Shown here: positions 50,944 to 60,140 of the stretch, one piece after another
How the letters are laid out: each line of letters starts with the position of its first letter
Numbering within the stretch: the first letter of the stretch is position 1
Origin: Methanofollis sp. UBA420
GTDB lineage: Archaea; Halobacteriota; Methanomicrobia; Methanomicrobiales; Methanofollaceae
Reading direction: 5' to 3'
Assembly: GCF_002498315.1 (NCBI RefSeq)
Contig: NZ_DAGX01000007.1
Span: 186,001 to 250,000 of the forward strand
DNA: 64,000 nt
Position numbers and translations under genes: made by a program
The notes under the pieces: model-generated
The model's database searches: none
What the model was told of the DNA's origin: nothing
What the model saw: the letters and a program-made list of their open reading frames with translations, nothing else

Positions 50944-51136
50944 CGAACGTGACCCAACCGCCTTCCTCCATCTTCGCGCCGGGGGCTCTGCCCCCGGACC
51001 CCCGGAATTGCGATAGGGTTAGGAAGGCAAAATCAACGAACATGAAGGGGAGTTGCCGGCCCCGGTCCTATCCTGATGCGGGGGGATCGGGGGGCGGCCA
51101 GCCCCCCGCAGAGATGGCCATCCAGAGGATTTCTAC
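50944..51136. repeat. Intergenic palindromic repeat element, copy 5
   Basis: The edge GACCCAACCGCCTTCCTCC is followed by CGCCGGGGGCTCTGCCCCCGGACCCCCGGAATTGCGATAGGG, then an inverse-oriented block CCCCGGTCCTATCCTGATGCGGGGGGATCGGGGGGC and GCCAGCCCCCCGC. These are the same modules as in the 26-kb and 39-kb elements, here in head-to-head arrangement. No coding frame is supported. Confidence 0.65.
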
Positions 51137-51334
51137 TGGGCCAACGCCACACTATTTCTGAAAATAGATTGAAAATGTCCGTTGATACATTCTCCCCTCC
51201 TTTTTCGTGCGCACGCTCTGCCTGCTTTCTTTTGACCCTGTCCTGGAGTTAATCTGAGATGATCTCAACCGGCAGAGATAATGTCTGCAAACATTTTTTG
51301 CCGGAACCTTCGTATGGCTGTACGAGGGAGAAGA

Positions 51335-51766
51335 ATGGACTTTTCCGACTGCGTGAAATTTGCAAATGAAAATCCGGTGACGTATATTGCAACCATGGAC
51401 GGCGACCAGCCCAGGGTCCGGGCGTTTGCCATGTGGTTTGCCGATGAGAGCGGGTTTTACTATCATACCGGAACTCCGAAAAAGATCTGGCAGCAGCTTA
51501 CGAAGAACCCGAAGATCGAGCTCTGCTTCTATGCGCCCGCCGATGCTACGGGAACGATGCTACGGGTCGCAGGAGAGGCCGATTTCCTCGAAGATGCGAC
51601 CCTGAAAGAGCGGCTCGTCAAAGAGCGCCCGTGGCTTCTCCAGATCGGCATCTCCGGTGCAGATGATCCCACGCTTGCCGTCTTCCGCGTCGCCCACGGC
51701 GAGGCATCTCTCTGGACGATGGAGTACAACATGCGGGAGGCCGAGGCGCCCCGCGTTATATTCTAA
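51335..51766 (+). CDS. Pyridoxamine 5'-phosphate oxidase-family flavoprotein
   Basis: From ATG 51335 (MDFSDCVKFANENPVTYIAT) the product has 143 residues, a single split-barrel FMN-binding domain. The blocks MDGDQPRVRAFAMWFADESG, HTGTPKKIWQQLTKNPKIEL and GEADFLED are characteristic of the small PNPox-like/general-stress family. Methanogen members may bind FMN or F420. The longer upstream frame to 51281 lacks family similarity. It is monocistronic between a repeat element and a convergent surface-protein gene. Confidence 0.88.
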   Translation: MDFSDCVKFANENPVTYIATMDGDQPRVRAFAMWFADESGFYYHTGTPKKIWQQLTKNPKIELCFYAPADATGTMLRVAGEADFLEDATLKERLVKERPWLLQIGISGADDPTLAVFRVAHGEASLWTMEYNMREAEAPRVIF

Positions 51767-51949
51767 CACTCTGTATGTATGGGGATATTCCTCCCCCCAT
51801 CCCCCCCGTACCTGGCGTATCAGGATGTGAGAGCCCGCCCCAGATCAGGTGCGGGCCAGATAAAATTCATCCCCCGGTGCGACCTCTGCCGACTGTTCGA
51901 CGGCATCCTGTGTGTCCTGGCCGCCGGATGCTGCCGGACGGAAGGGCTT

Positions 51950-53164
51950 TTACTTTTTCTTTCCGACCAGCAGCACCAGTGCGGTCAGCAGGGCGGCGAT
52001 GCCGATACCTGCCGAGAACCCCGGCGTGGACACGGGCGTCGTTTCCGTAGTGCCGGCGTCCTCATGCGCATAGATGAGTTCTCCGTGGAACGACGGAAAG
52101 TGTGTCTCAACCCAGGTCATGCGGTCGCCTTCCATGGATACATCGTTGGCCAGGCCGTCCACCGATATTTTTTCAACCGCTCCGGTCTTCGGATCACAGA
52201 GAACAATTGTTGAGTCAGGCGAATTCTCCGAATAAATCCACCCGATTTGTTCCCCGTCGGTGAACGGTGAGGAAATTTCCAGATTCTTTTCGGCTTTGGC
52301 CGTTGGTTGCGATGATTCCGAAAAAGCCCCGGTCTTCGGGTCGAGACGTTTCGTCTTTCCCGTCGAGATGCTATGGAGATAGGGTTCATCGAACCTCCCC
52401 TTATCCGGGCCCTCGAAGTTGGCGCTGTGTTTGAGGTAGATCAGGTAATCGCCGCCCATCGCATACTCTCCGACGTTCGATCCGGATTCGTTCCCGAATA
52501 CATTGCGAAATACTGTTGTGTTTGCTTTGTTTTCGAGAGAATACAGGAAGAGACCCTCGTCAGCCCGGTATGCGATATGATCGCCGTCGAAGAGGGCACC
52601 GGCGGGATCGATGATCGGCAGTTCGCAGACCTGTTCGCTCTTCCCCGTGCCGATGTCGTACAGGGAGATCCGGACGTTGAACGAATCGTCGGATTCGTTC
52701 ATCCAGATGACCTGCCCGCCGTCGATCTTCGGCCACTCTGCGGTGCCCGGAGTATCAAGGATGTCAGCAGAATCGTTCAGGAGCGAATAAAGGTACACCC
52801 GGTTCGGCGCAGTGCTGGTTTTGTTCGGATCGAAGTCCGTTATGGGAGTTTCGAACCATACTGCGTACTCCCCGGAGATCTCCGGCCCTGTCACCGTCAT
52901 GTTTGCGGATGGGCTGCCGACGATCTTCTGGTCGCCGGTCCGTATCGCATAGAGGTATATCCTGTTCTGAGACTGATCGAGCCCCTCCGCCCCTCCGAGG
53001 TAGAGGATGAAGTCTCCAGAAATTTTCCCTCCCAGTGCATCGGTCGTATTTTCAGATACTCCTTTCGTCATCCAGCCGGGATCTGCCGATACGGGGACTG
53101 CACACAAAATCAAAGCGATGATCACTGCCGGGGCGCAGACGGCCGTGAAGAATCTTCCATGCAT
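51950..53164 (-). CDS. PGF-CTERM surface protein with TolB/beta-propeller-like repeats
   Basis: The 404-residue protein has an N-terminal signal peptide (FFTAVCAPAVIIALILCAVP). A series of similar strands follows, each with a G..I.W or G.YVVW-like core (GEYAVWFETPITDFD, GGQVIWMNESDDSF, GDHIAYRADEG, GDYLIYLKHSA, GEQIGWIYSENS), consistent with a six-bladed propeller. The C-terminus has STPGFSAGIGIAALLTALVL then GKKK, the PGF-CTERM archaeosortase sorting signal. It is expected to be lipid-anchored and S-layer-associated. Ligand unknown. Confidence 0.82.
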   Translation of the reverse strand: MHGRFFTAVCAPAVIIALILCAVPVSADPGWMTKGVSENTTDALGGKISGDFILYLGGAEGLDQSQNRIYLYAIRTGDQKIVGSPSANMTVTGPEISGEYAVWFETPITDFDPNKTSTAPNRVYLYSLLNDSADILDTPGTAEWPKIDGGQVIWMNESDDSFNVRISLYDIGTGKSEQVCELPIIDPAGALFDGDHIAYRADEGLFLYSLENKANTTVFRNVFGNESGSNVGEYAMGGDYLIYLKHSANFEGPDKGRFDEPYLHSISTGKTKRLDPKTGAFSESSQPTAKAEKNLEISSPFTDGEQIGWIYSENSPDSTIVLCDPKTGAVEKISVDGLANDVSMEGDRMTWVETHFPSFHGELIYAHEDAGTTETTPVSTPGFSAGIGIAALLTALVLLVGKKK

Positions 53165-53356
53165 AGCGTAGTGTCTCTTTCTTCCGGGTAATAGCCTGAT
53201 TGTTCTGAAACTCTCTCAGTGCATCCTGACCCGGCGAGTCTGAAGTTATCCGGTCTTCGTTGAAACCCTCCGGGGCGATACGCCGTGGATAAATGCGAGC
53301 GATCACGACGGCCCGAATTTTGCCCGTCAATAACCTATACAGACATATTTTCCCCC

Positions 53357-54439
53357 TCACTCCAGCGTCCGGCGGTAGGTCGTGATCCCGAGGGCGATGG
53401 CGATCCCGGAGAAGACGATGAGCGCCAGGAGGTCCAGGCCGATGAGGTTTACCTGCCCCCGCAGGATCAGGCTCTGCAGGGCGTGGATCGCATAATACTC
53501 CGGGTTGATCGCGGCAATCCAGCTGAGCCAGTCGGGCATGCCGAGCACCGGGTAGAACGCCCCGCTGGTCATGAACAGGATGAGGTTCAGGAACGCTACG
53601 ACCGAGGCATACTCCTGCTGGGTAGAGAACCGCGAACTGAACGAGATCACCAGGCTCGTAATCCCGATGCTGATGATGAAGAGGACGACGAGGACCATGA
53701 GAAAGGTCTCGATGCTGTCGACCACGACACCTGCGACGAAGATGTCGACCATGAAGATGATGAAGCCCGCCATGAACGCCTTGACGGTCCCGCTCGCGAT
53801 GATCCCGAAGATGATGCTCGAACGCTTCACCGGCGTGACCAGGTAGCCCTCGATGATCCCGTTCTCCCGGTCGCGGATCATGCTGATCCCGCCGCCCATC
53901 ATCGTGGTCATGAAGATGGCCATGACGATGACCCCGACCCCGAAGAACTGGATATACTTGATGTCGCCGTAGATCTTCGAGACCTGCAGCGAGTTGTTCG
54001 CCCCTGACTGCGCTATGACGCTGCTCACCCCCGACTGGATCAGGTCGGGGATCATATACTCGGAGCTGTCGAGATAGAGGCGGACTGGGCGGTCGGTCGA
54101 GACCCCTGAGGGAAATATCGCCACGGCCATCACTTTTCCGTCGGCAAAAGCCGCCTTTGCCGTCTCTTCCCCTGAGTAGGCCGTGACGTCGAACATGGGG
54201 GGGTTGTCCCCGCTGTGGAAGTGGCCGAGACCGTCGACGGCCGAGAGGTAGAGGTGCGTCTCGTTCTCGAAGGGCACCTCCTGCGCCACGCCGATGGGGA
54301 TGTGGGTGATCGTCCCGCCCATGGCGTTCCCGAAGATGATGAGGTACATGATGGGCATGAAGAGGGTCATCACAATGATGGCCGGGTTCCCCAGGAACTT
54401 CTTGAAGTCCCGCCTGAAGATCGCGACGGCCCCCCGCAT
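53357..54439 (-). CDS. ABC-2 type transporter permease
   Basis: From ATG 54439 (MRGAVAIFRRDFKKFLGNPA) the product has 360 residues. One N-terminal helix, a large extracytoplasmic loop and five C-terminal helices form the ABC-2 export fold (GVGVIVMAIFMTTMMGGGIS, then RDRENGIIEGYLVTPVKRSS). The ATG shares a base with the stop of the ATP-binding gene (TGATG), so the two form one exporter. The substrate is unknown, possibly a drug or lipid-linked molecule. An apparent N-terminal extension only shadows the ATPase gene. Confidence 0.9.
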   Translation of the reverse strand: MRGAVAIFRRDFKKFLGNPAIIVMTLFMPIMYLIIFGNAMGGTITHIPIGVAQEVPFENETHLYLSAVDGLGHFHSGDNPPMFDVTAYSGEETAKAAFADGKVMAVAIFPSGVSTDRPVRLYLDSSEYMIPDLIQSGVSSVIAQSGANNSLQVSKIYGDIKYIQFFGVGVIVMAIFMTTMMGGGISMIRDRENGIIEGYLVTPVKRSSIIFGIIASGTVKAFMAGFIIFMVDIFVAGVVVDSIETFLMVLVVLFIISIGITSLVISFSSRFSTQQEYASVVAFLNLILFMTSGAFYPVLGMPDWLSWIAAINPEYYAIHALQSLILRGQVNLIGLDLLALIVFSGIAIALGITTYRRTLE

Positions 54440-55437
54440 CACGGACGACCCCTCCCCCCGTCCAGCCGTGTTCCCGTGAGGTAGATGAAGACGTCCTCGA
54501 TCGAGGGGGAGCGGATGGCGATCGACGTCATGGGGAGGGCGTGCTTCTCGAACACCTCGACGATGGAGGGCAGGACGCGGCTCCCGTTCTCGGCCGAGAT
54601 GATGAGCGTGTGCTCCCTCGCCTCCACCGAGGTGAGGCGACGGTCCGCCCGCAGCGCCGCGAGGGTCTCCTCGTCCACCGTCTCGACCCCGATCTCGATG
54701 ACGTCCCCGGAGGGAAGGGAATGTTTGAGGTTCTCGGTGGTGTCGAGGCGGAGGAGACGCCCCTTGTCCACGAAGGCGATGCGGTCGCAGAGTTTCTCCG
54801 CCTCGTCCATGTAGTGCGTGGTCAGGATGATCGTCGTCTCCTCCCTGTTCAGGGCCGTCACCTGACGCCACACCTCCCGACGGGACTCGGGATCGAGACC
54901 GATCGTCGGTTCGTCCAGGAAGAGGATGAGGGGTTTGTGGATGAAAGCCCGCACGATCTCCAGTTTCCGCCTCATCCCGCCGGAGAACGTCTGCACCGGC
55001 GCATGGGCACGGTCGGTAAGGTCGACCATGTCGAGGAGTTCCCTGATCCTGGCATCGAGGATGTGCGGATCGACTTCCTGCAGGTTGCCGTAGAAGTCCA
55101 GGTTGTCGTAGGCGGTGAGTTCGAGGTCGAGCGTGCTGGTCTGGGGGCAGACCCCGATCATACGGCGGATCTCCTCCTGCTGGCGGGCGACGTCGTAGGG
55201 GCCGATGAACACCTTCCCCGAGGTGGGCCGCAGAAGGGTGGTGAGGATGCGGATGATCGTGCTTTTTCCGGCGCCGTTCGGACCAAGAAGGCCTAAGATC
55301 TCCCCTTTCCGCACCTCGAAGGAGACGTCGTCCACCGCCTTCACCGTGTGATTCCCGTCCCTGAAGACCTTGGATAGGTGCTCGATCCGGATGATGCTCT
55401 CCGGTTCGGCTGTGCGGTCGCTGTTCGTCCCGGCCAT
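54439..55437 (-). CDS. ABC transporter ATP-binding protein (DrrA/NatA type)
   Basis: I chose ATG 55437 (MAGTNSDRTAEPESIIRIEH); ATG 55446 or 55485 are possible. The 332-residue protein has Walker A GLLGPNGAGKST, the signature QTFSGGMRRKLEIVRAF, Walker B LILFLDEPTIGLDPESRREV and an H-loop TTHYMDEAEKL. The C-terminal extension of about 90 residues is typical of DrrA-like export ATPases. It pairs with the downstream ABC-2 permease through a TGATG overlap. Confidence 0.92.
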   Translation of the reverse strand: MAGTNSDRTAEPESIIRIEHLSKVFRDGNHTVKAVDDVSFEVRKGEILGLLGPNGAGKSTIIRILTTLLRPTSGKVFIGPYDVARQQEEIRRMIGVCPQTSTLDLELTAYDNLDFYGNLQEVDPHILDARIRELLDMVDLTDRAHAPVQTFSGGMRRKLEIVRAFIHKPLILFLDEPTIGLDPESRREVWRQVTALNREETTIILTTHYMDEAEKLCDRIAFVDKGRLLRLDTTENLKHSLPSGDVIEIGVETVDEETLAALRADRRLTSVEAREHTLIISAENGSRVLPSIVEVFEKHALPMTSIAIRSPSIEDVFIYLTGTRLDGGRGRP

Positions 55438-55588
55438 GCGGATCATCGTCTCATCAGTTTTTCGACGGATGGTTCGTATGCTCACCGGGGTGTATAATAA
55501 CTGGTCAGCCGTTGCACCGACCCCCCCGCAGCCGCTGAAAGACCAGAAAAGAGGTTTTATGTCAAAAATGGTAGGGGGTGAGGCCCTC

Positions 55589-56410
55589 TCACCCCTCGAT
55601 GACGCCGGTAAACACCGTCACCGCGGGGCCCTGCATCGTCGTCGTCTCGCCGCACTCGATGACGAGGGGGCCGCCGTTCGTCTCGACATGTACCCCGGCG
55701 CCGACGCGGCCGAGGCGGTGGGCGACGACCGCCGACGCCGTGGCGCCTGTGCCGCAGGACTCGGTCTCGCCCTCGACGCCCCGCTCGAAGGTGCGGATCC
55801 TGATCCCGTCCTCGTCCGTCACCTGCACGAAGTTCACGTTCGCCCCCTTCGGGAAGGAGGGGTGGTGGCGGATGCGGGGGGCGGCGGCCGCGACGTCGAC
55901 CGCGGCGACGTCGTCGACGAAGATCACCGCGTGGGGGACGCCGGTGTTCGCCGCGTAGACGGTGAAGCCGTCGATCTCTTCCTTATACTCCCCCTCGCCT
56001 ATCGCCGGGATCGCGGAGCGGGCGAAGGCCGGGTCGACCATCTGGATCGTCGCCCAGAACTCGCCGTCCTCGTCGTAGCCCATCGAGACGGGCATGACGC
56101 CCGCGAGAGTCTCGACCGTGCAGGTGCCGGTGGCCAGGCCCGCGTCGAAGGCGTACTTCGCCAGGCACCTGATGCCGTTCCCGCACATCTCGGCCTCGCT
56201 CTCGTCCTGCTGGAAGAGCCGCATCTTCACGTCGGCCTTCTCCGAGGGGGAGATGAAGAGCACGCCGTCTGCGCCGATGCCGAAGCGGCGGTCGCAGTAC
56301 AGGGCGGCAAAACCCCCCTTCATCTCGCCGGGGATGACCGTGCCCTCCATCTCGTCGATCAGGACGAAGTCGTTGCCATTGCCGTGCAGTTTGGTGAACC
56401 GGATCTCCAT
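55589..56410 (-). CDS. dapF: Diaminopimelate epimerase
   Basis: The 273-residue enzyme interconverts LL- and meso-diaminopimelate in lysine synthesis. The two catalytic Cys blocks are AEMCGNGIRCLAKYAF (about residues 73-88) and ETESCGTGATASAVVAH (about 214-230). FTKLHGNGNDFVLIDE opens the protein. It is probably monocistronic here; other lysine genes are not in the window. Confidence 0.95.
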   Translation of the reverse strand: MEIRFTKLHGNGNDFVLIDEMEGTVIPGEMKGGFAALYCDRRFGIGADGVLFISPSEKADVKMRLFQQDESEAEMCGNGIRCLAKYAFDAGLATGTCTVETLAGVMPVSMGYDEDGEFWATIQMVDPAFARSAIPAIGEGEYKEEIDGFTVYAANTGVPHAVIFVDDVAAVDVAAAAPRIRHHPSFPKGANVNFVQVTDEDGIRIRTFERGVEGETESCGTGATASAVVAHRLGRVGAGVHVETNGGPLVIECGETTTMQGPAVTVFTGVIEG

Positions 56411-56462
56411 ACCTCTATGTTTTCCCTGTCCACGCTATATCACTTCGCCGGAAAGGGCGAGG

Positions 56463-57740
56463 TCAGGCCTCTCCGCGCTTCCGGTACACGAAGTGTTCGA
56501 GGATCAGGACCAGGACCACACCGACGACAAAACCATTTGCGATGACCGGGCGGAGCGTCGCCGGGAAACCGGCGGCGATGGCCGCAGGCAGGAAGGCGAC
56601 CACCGTGCCGATCAGGACCGGGATCCCGATGACCAGTCCGTCCTCGAAACTCGCGACAGCGCGGGTCTCCTCCCCGAGCATCAACCCCGCGGCGATCTGG
56701 GCGGTCATGACATAGGCGAGGACGATGCCGATGACCGGCTGGGGAATGCTGCTGAGATAGGTGATGAGAAGGGGCGAGAACCCGATGGCCATGAGCGCGA
56801 GGGCCGCGGGGACGAGGGCAAAACGGGACGCACACCCTGTCGCGGCGATCACACCTGGACTGAGGGAGAAGTCCACCGGGCCGATGACCCCTGCAACGCC
56901 TGAAAGAGCGTTCCCGAGACCGGTGACCGTCATGCCCCTGTTCACCCGTTCGTCCATCCTGTCGGCCTGGAGGAGCCCCCCCACCGACTGGATGGACCCC
57001 AGTTCGTTGATGGCAAGCGCCAGAAAGCAGATGAGGAATGCCGCCAGCACGCCGGCGTCGGGAACGACAAGAGGTGCGATGAGGCCTTCAGGCAGGGAGA
57101 GTATGGCCGCGTTGGTCGCCGGGACGGAGAATGTACCGAAGACGAGATAATAGGCGAGGCTCCCCAGGAGCAGCGCCCATATCGCAAGGGTCGCCTTCCA
57201 CATCCCCTTCAGCAGGCCGCCGGCGCAGAAGAGGGCCAGGGCGAAGACCAGGGCGAAAGTAAAGTTGGAGACCGGGGAGACCACGCCGTCTGCGGTGATC
57301 AGGGTGAGGATCACCGGGGCGAGGGTGAAGGCGATGAGCAGGAGAATGACCACGATCACGCGGGGCGTGAAGAGCATCTTCAGGTATTTGAACAGCCCCG
57401 TAGCCGAGAGCAGGGCGAGGATCGCGCCGCCGATCATGATCGAGGCGTTGATGGCGCCGACTCCATGTTCCATGCTTGCAAGAACCCCGATGAGGAGCAC
57501 GGTGGCGGGCCCGACCACAAGGGGGAGACGGTGTCCCCAGAGCACCTGCACCAGCAGCACCAGGGCGATGACCAGAAAAAGTTTTTGCATGTATGCGATG
57601 GCTGACCCGCCCGGTTGAAGGGCCGAAACAACGCTTCCAATGATAAGAATTGCCGGGACGCTCACGGCGAGCCATTGCAGGCCGAAGATGGCAAGTTCTC
57701 CGATACCAGGTTTATCGTCGAGTCCGTATGTAAAGTGCAT
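56463..57740 (-). CDS. NCS2-family nucleobase permease (xanthine/uracil type)
   Basis: The 425-residue protein is very hydrophobic with about 12-14 helices. The opening YGLDDKPGIGELAIFGLQWL and later GLGNALSGVAGVIGPVDFSL (about residues 265-284), which carries the conserved family loop, match uracil-xanthine permeases. These use the proton gradient to import nucleobases; the exact base is not predictable. It is preceded by a 460-nt gap, so it probably has its own promoter. Confidence 0.88.
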   Translation of the reverse strand: MHFTYGLDDKPGIGELAIFGLQWLAVSVPAILIIGSVVSALQPGGSAIAYMQKLFLVIALVLLVQVLWGHRLPLVVGPATVLLIGVLASMEHGVGAINASIMIGGAILALLSATGLFKYLKMLFTPRVIVVILLLIAFTLAPVILTLITADGVVSPVSNFTFALVFALALFCAGGLLKGMWKATLAIWALLLGSLAYYLVFGTFSVPATNAAILSLPEGLIAPLVVPDAGVLAAFLICFLALAINELGSIQSVGGLLQADRMDERVNRGMTVTGLGNALSGVAGVIGPVDFSLSPGVIAATGCASRFALVPAALALMAIGFSPLLITYLSSIPQPVIGIVLAYVMTAQIAAGLMLGEETRAVASFEDGLVIGIPVLIGTVVAFLPAAIAAGFPATLRPVIANGFVVGVVLVLILEHFVYRKRGEA

Positions 57741-58201
57741 CTCGATACCTCCTGAAAAATCTGCATAGTGAAGTGCGTGGCGAAAAAGGGAATTTATGGA
57801 GCTTTAAAATCCTGATAAATTCTCCCAGTGCGGTCTATGGGCCGAGATGCCATATATCTATCGAATGGAAGTTTCTTCCGGGTGAAAATTGAAAAAGCGC
57901 ATTTTGCTTCTCTGCATCCTGGTACAGAGACGGAGACGATGGTGCGGGTGCTCGGGACACCCGCGTGATGGGTGTGCAGGATTGGGGAGGACGGCAATTG
58001 GGTGTTCCATCCCCCCACCTGGCAATGGGTGAAGTCCTGCAGGGCCTCTTTCAGAGACCCGTGATGGGAAATGGTACCTTCTTTGAATATATCATTTCTG
58101 TGCAAATCGTCTATCTGTCATGGCCAGTCAGGCATTCTCGTCGTCGGCGATCCCTCTCTGGCCGCAAGGAAATTTTTGTGTGTGTGGTCTGTCCCGGAAC
58201 G
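57741..58201. other. 460-nt intergenic region with a repeated 20-mer
   Basis: No supported gene. A minus-strand open frame (57794-58105) lacks any recognisable motif. A small hairpin GGGTGCTCGGGACACCC is near 57946. At 58095-58114 the sequence TTTCTGTGCAAATCGTCTAT closely matches 60890-60909. On the minus strand this word sits just before an AT-rich TATA-like stretch, so it may mark a promoter. Confidence 0.5.
58095..58114 (-). repeat. 20-mer shared with 60890-60909
   Basis: The minus-strand word ATAGACGATTTGCACAGAAA matches its partner at 60890-60909 at 18 of 20 positions, with extended partial similarity on both sides. Both copies face leftward and both are followed by an AT-richer stretch (ATGATATATTC here). 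Confidence 0.4.
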
Positions 58202-58720
58202 TCATGCCTCCTTCCCCTTCATCCAGGGCGGCGACAGCATCTCTTCAGTCGCCGTCCTGTTTGCGAAGGGGGTCCGGGCGAAGATCACCGGCGTGCTCTT
58301 CACCCCCAGACCTCTCCCGTGGCGTTCGACGACCTGGTAGATCGTGTCCGTGGTCGAGTGGTTGGCCGGGGTTTTTCCGTCCAGGAAAATCTGGATGCAG
58401 CCCGGGTAGGTGATGCCGTAGGAGTAGACCGGGCCCTCCGGGTAGAGGTACGGCTCAAGCTCGGGCCCGGCCGCCTGGAGGACGGAGAGAAGGTCCTGCC
58501 CCTCACCGACCCTCCCGTAGGCGGCGCAGACATCGCACGCGAGGATCCTTTCCAGGTCGGCGTCGCCGATGTCGGGGATCACCTCCCGGATCGCCGCCCC
58601 GGTCTCTCCTCCCTTCTGGCCGGAGTTCAGGTCGGCATAGATCGATGCAGCGCCGATGGATACCAGTATCACGGCGATCGCCGCGACAAGAAATGCCGGT
58701 GCCTTTGATGACGGGTCCAT
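58202..58720 (-). CDS. Hypothetical membrane-anchored protein
   Basis: The 172-residue product has one N-terminal membrane segment (FLVAAIAVILVSIGAASIYA) and a soluble extracytoplasmic part. Notable are CDVCAAYGRVGEGQDLL (about residues 62-78) and a second Cys in TYPGCIQIFLDGKTPA, which could form a disulfide or a metal site. No family is recognised. It reads in the same direction as the neighbouring acyltransferase gene but is separated from it by about 120 nt. Confidence 0.65.
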   Translation of the reverse strand: MDPSSKAPAFLVAAIAVILVSIGAASIYADLNSGQKGGETGAAIREVIPDIGDADLERILACDVCAAYGRVGEGQDLLSVLQAAGPELEPYLYPEGPVYSYGITYPGCIQIFLDGKTPANHSTTDTIYQVVERHGRGLGVKSTPVIFARTPFANRTATEEMLSPPWMKGKEA

Positions 58721-58839
58721 ATTTCTCCTGTGTATCTCTAGAATGCCCGCGGCGCTATATACCGTTTCCGCGGGTGGCGGACGATCCGGAGGGGGAGAGA
58801 CGGGGCGGCCGCGGGGTTATATCTCCTTCCGGTTTCCGG

Positions 58840-60087
58840 TCAGGAGAGGTATTCCACCACAGAATCGAGGAACTCCTCGACGGTCTCCCGCGAGTACGGC
58901 CCCTCCTCGTAGGCCGAGACGATCGTCATGGACTCGCGGAAGGTGGAGAGGGACATGAGAAACCCGTACGGCCAGCAGACGCAGGGGAGGAGGCAGGCAC
59001 TGCGGAGGTCGAGAGGCCTGCCGTCCTTCCCTTCGAGGGGGAGGACGTCGCCGGCGTCGAGCACGCCGATATTGGAGAAGACAGGGTTCTTGAGACCTGC
59101 CTCTTCGTACCTCTGCATCATGCCGTCGAAGAACCCCTCTACCGCCGGCACGCCGCCCGCGTAGATCTCGTCGTAGAAGAGGATGCAGCCGAGGCCGAGG
59201 CCGTTTGCCTTGCGCCGTCTCGTCGCCGCGGTGACCTGGTCGATGACGTCCTCCAGGCCCGCCCCCTCGCCGGCGGTGAGGGTGATGTCGTAGGCGACGG
59301 AGAGGTTCATGGGCGGGACAGGGCGGTCGAGGTGGCGGCGGAGGTCTGCCGAGGTGAGGATGGAGCGGGGTGCGTTGCGGTCGGCGGGGTCGGCCCTGGT
59401 CTTCAGGACGGCAAGGAAGAAGGCGCCGATCATGATGTCGTTCACGGTGGCGCCATGTTTTTTCCCGAACTCCTTCGCCCGGCGGAGAGAGTCGGGCGGG
59501 AGGGTCCTGTATGCGACGCGGGGCGTCCCCCGTCCCTCTCTCTCGACGGGGAAGCGCCACCTGTCGACGAAGGTTTCCTCATCCTCACGCGCCCGTTCGA
59601 TCTCCGCCGCGGAGAAGCGTGCGAGAACCTGATCCGCCCCACGGTCGTACCACCCGACGGGTGCCGGTGCGGTCCCGCGGTAGGCCGCGAAGAGATCTCG
59701 CGCCAGGTCCATGAGACCGCGGGCGTCGGAGAAACCGTGGTGGCAGGTGACGACGACGCGGTCGCCGCCGTCCTCCCGCAGGAGACTCACCCGCACCTGC
59801 GGCCCCCTGCGGATGTCGAGGGGGGCTGGTGGCATCTCCGTTCCCGGCGGGAGGACGACGAAGGCCTCATCACTCTTCGAGATCTCCTCCCAGCAGGGCA
59901 TGCCGTCCCTTTCCGCGAACCGGCACCCGAGATAGGGGTTCGCAGCGATGAGGCGGAGCGTCGCCTCCTTCAGCCTCTCCTCGTCGACCTCGCCGTCGAA
60001 CGCGAAGAGGAGGTGCATCGTCGGGTCGTAGATGCGCTCGAAATAGACGTTGAAGAGGTCGAAGGGAGGGGCGGGGTGGAGGGTCAT
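58840..60087 (-). CDS. Condensation-domain-like acyltransferase
   Basis: The 415-residue protein resembles stand-alone members of the chloramphenicol acetyltransferase/NRPS condensation superfamily. The catalytic HHxxxDG motif appears as TCHHGFSDARGLMDLARDLF (about residues 114-133). Family features LTSADLRRHLDRPVPPMNLS and FSNIGVLDAGDV follow. Such enzymes move acyl groups between a donor thioester and an acceptor; none is characterised in hydrogenotrophic methanogens to my knowledge. No carrier protein is adjacent. Confidence 0.8.
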   Translation of the reverse strand: MTLHPAPPFDLFNVYFERIYDPTMHLLFAFDGEVDEERLKEATLRLIAANPYLGCRFAERDGMPCWEEISKSDEAFVVLPPGTEMPPAPLDIRRGPQVRVSLLREDGGDRVVVTCHHGFSDARGLMDLARDLFAAYRGTAPAPVGWYDRGADQVLARFSAAEIERAREDEETFVDRWRFPVEREGRGTPRVAYRTLPPDSLRRAKEFGKKHGATVNDIMIGAFFLAVLKTRADPADRNAPRSILTSADLRRHLDRPVPPMNLSVAYDITLTAGEGAGLEDVIDQVTAATRRRKANGLGLGCILFYDEIYAGGVPAVEGFFDGMMQRYEEAGLKNPVFSNIGVLDAGDVLPLEGKDGRPLDLRSACLLPCVCWPYGFLMSLSTFRESMTIVSAYEEGPYSRETVEEFLDSVVEYLS

Positions 60088-60140
60088 ATATGATGGTGCT
60101 CTCTTGAGGGGGATATGTGCTTTGGCGGCGCCTTCTGCTC

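Noticed and set aside
54440..54871. A 144-residue N-terminal extension of the ABC-2 permease
   Set aside because: It overlaps the C-terminal part of the ATP-binding gene in another frame and has shadow-like composition; MRGAVAIFRRDF at 54439 is the natural start.
57794..58105. A minus-strand frame of 103 codons between the permease gene and the hypothetical membrane protein
   Set aside because: It has no family features, mixed composition, and starts at the repeated 20-mer; more likely intergenic.
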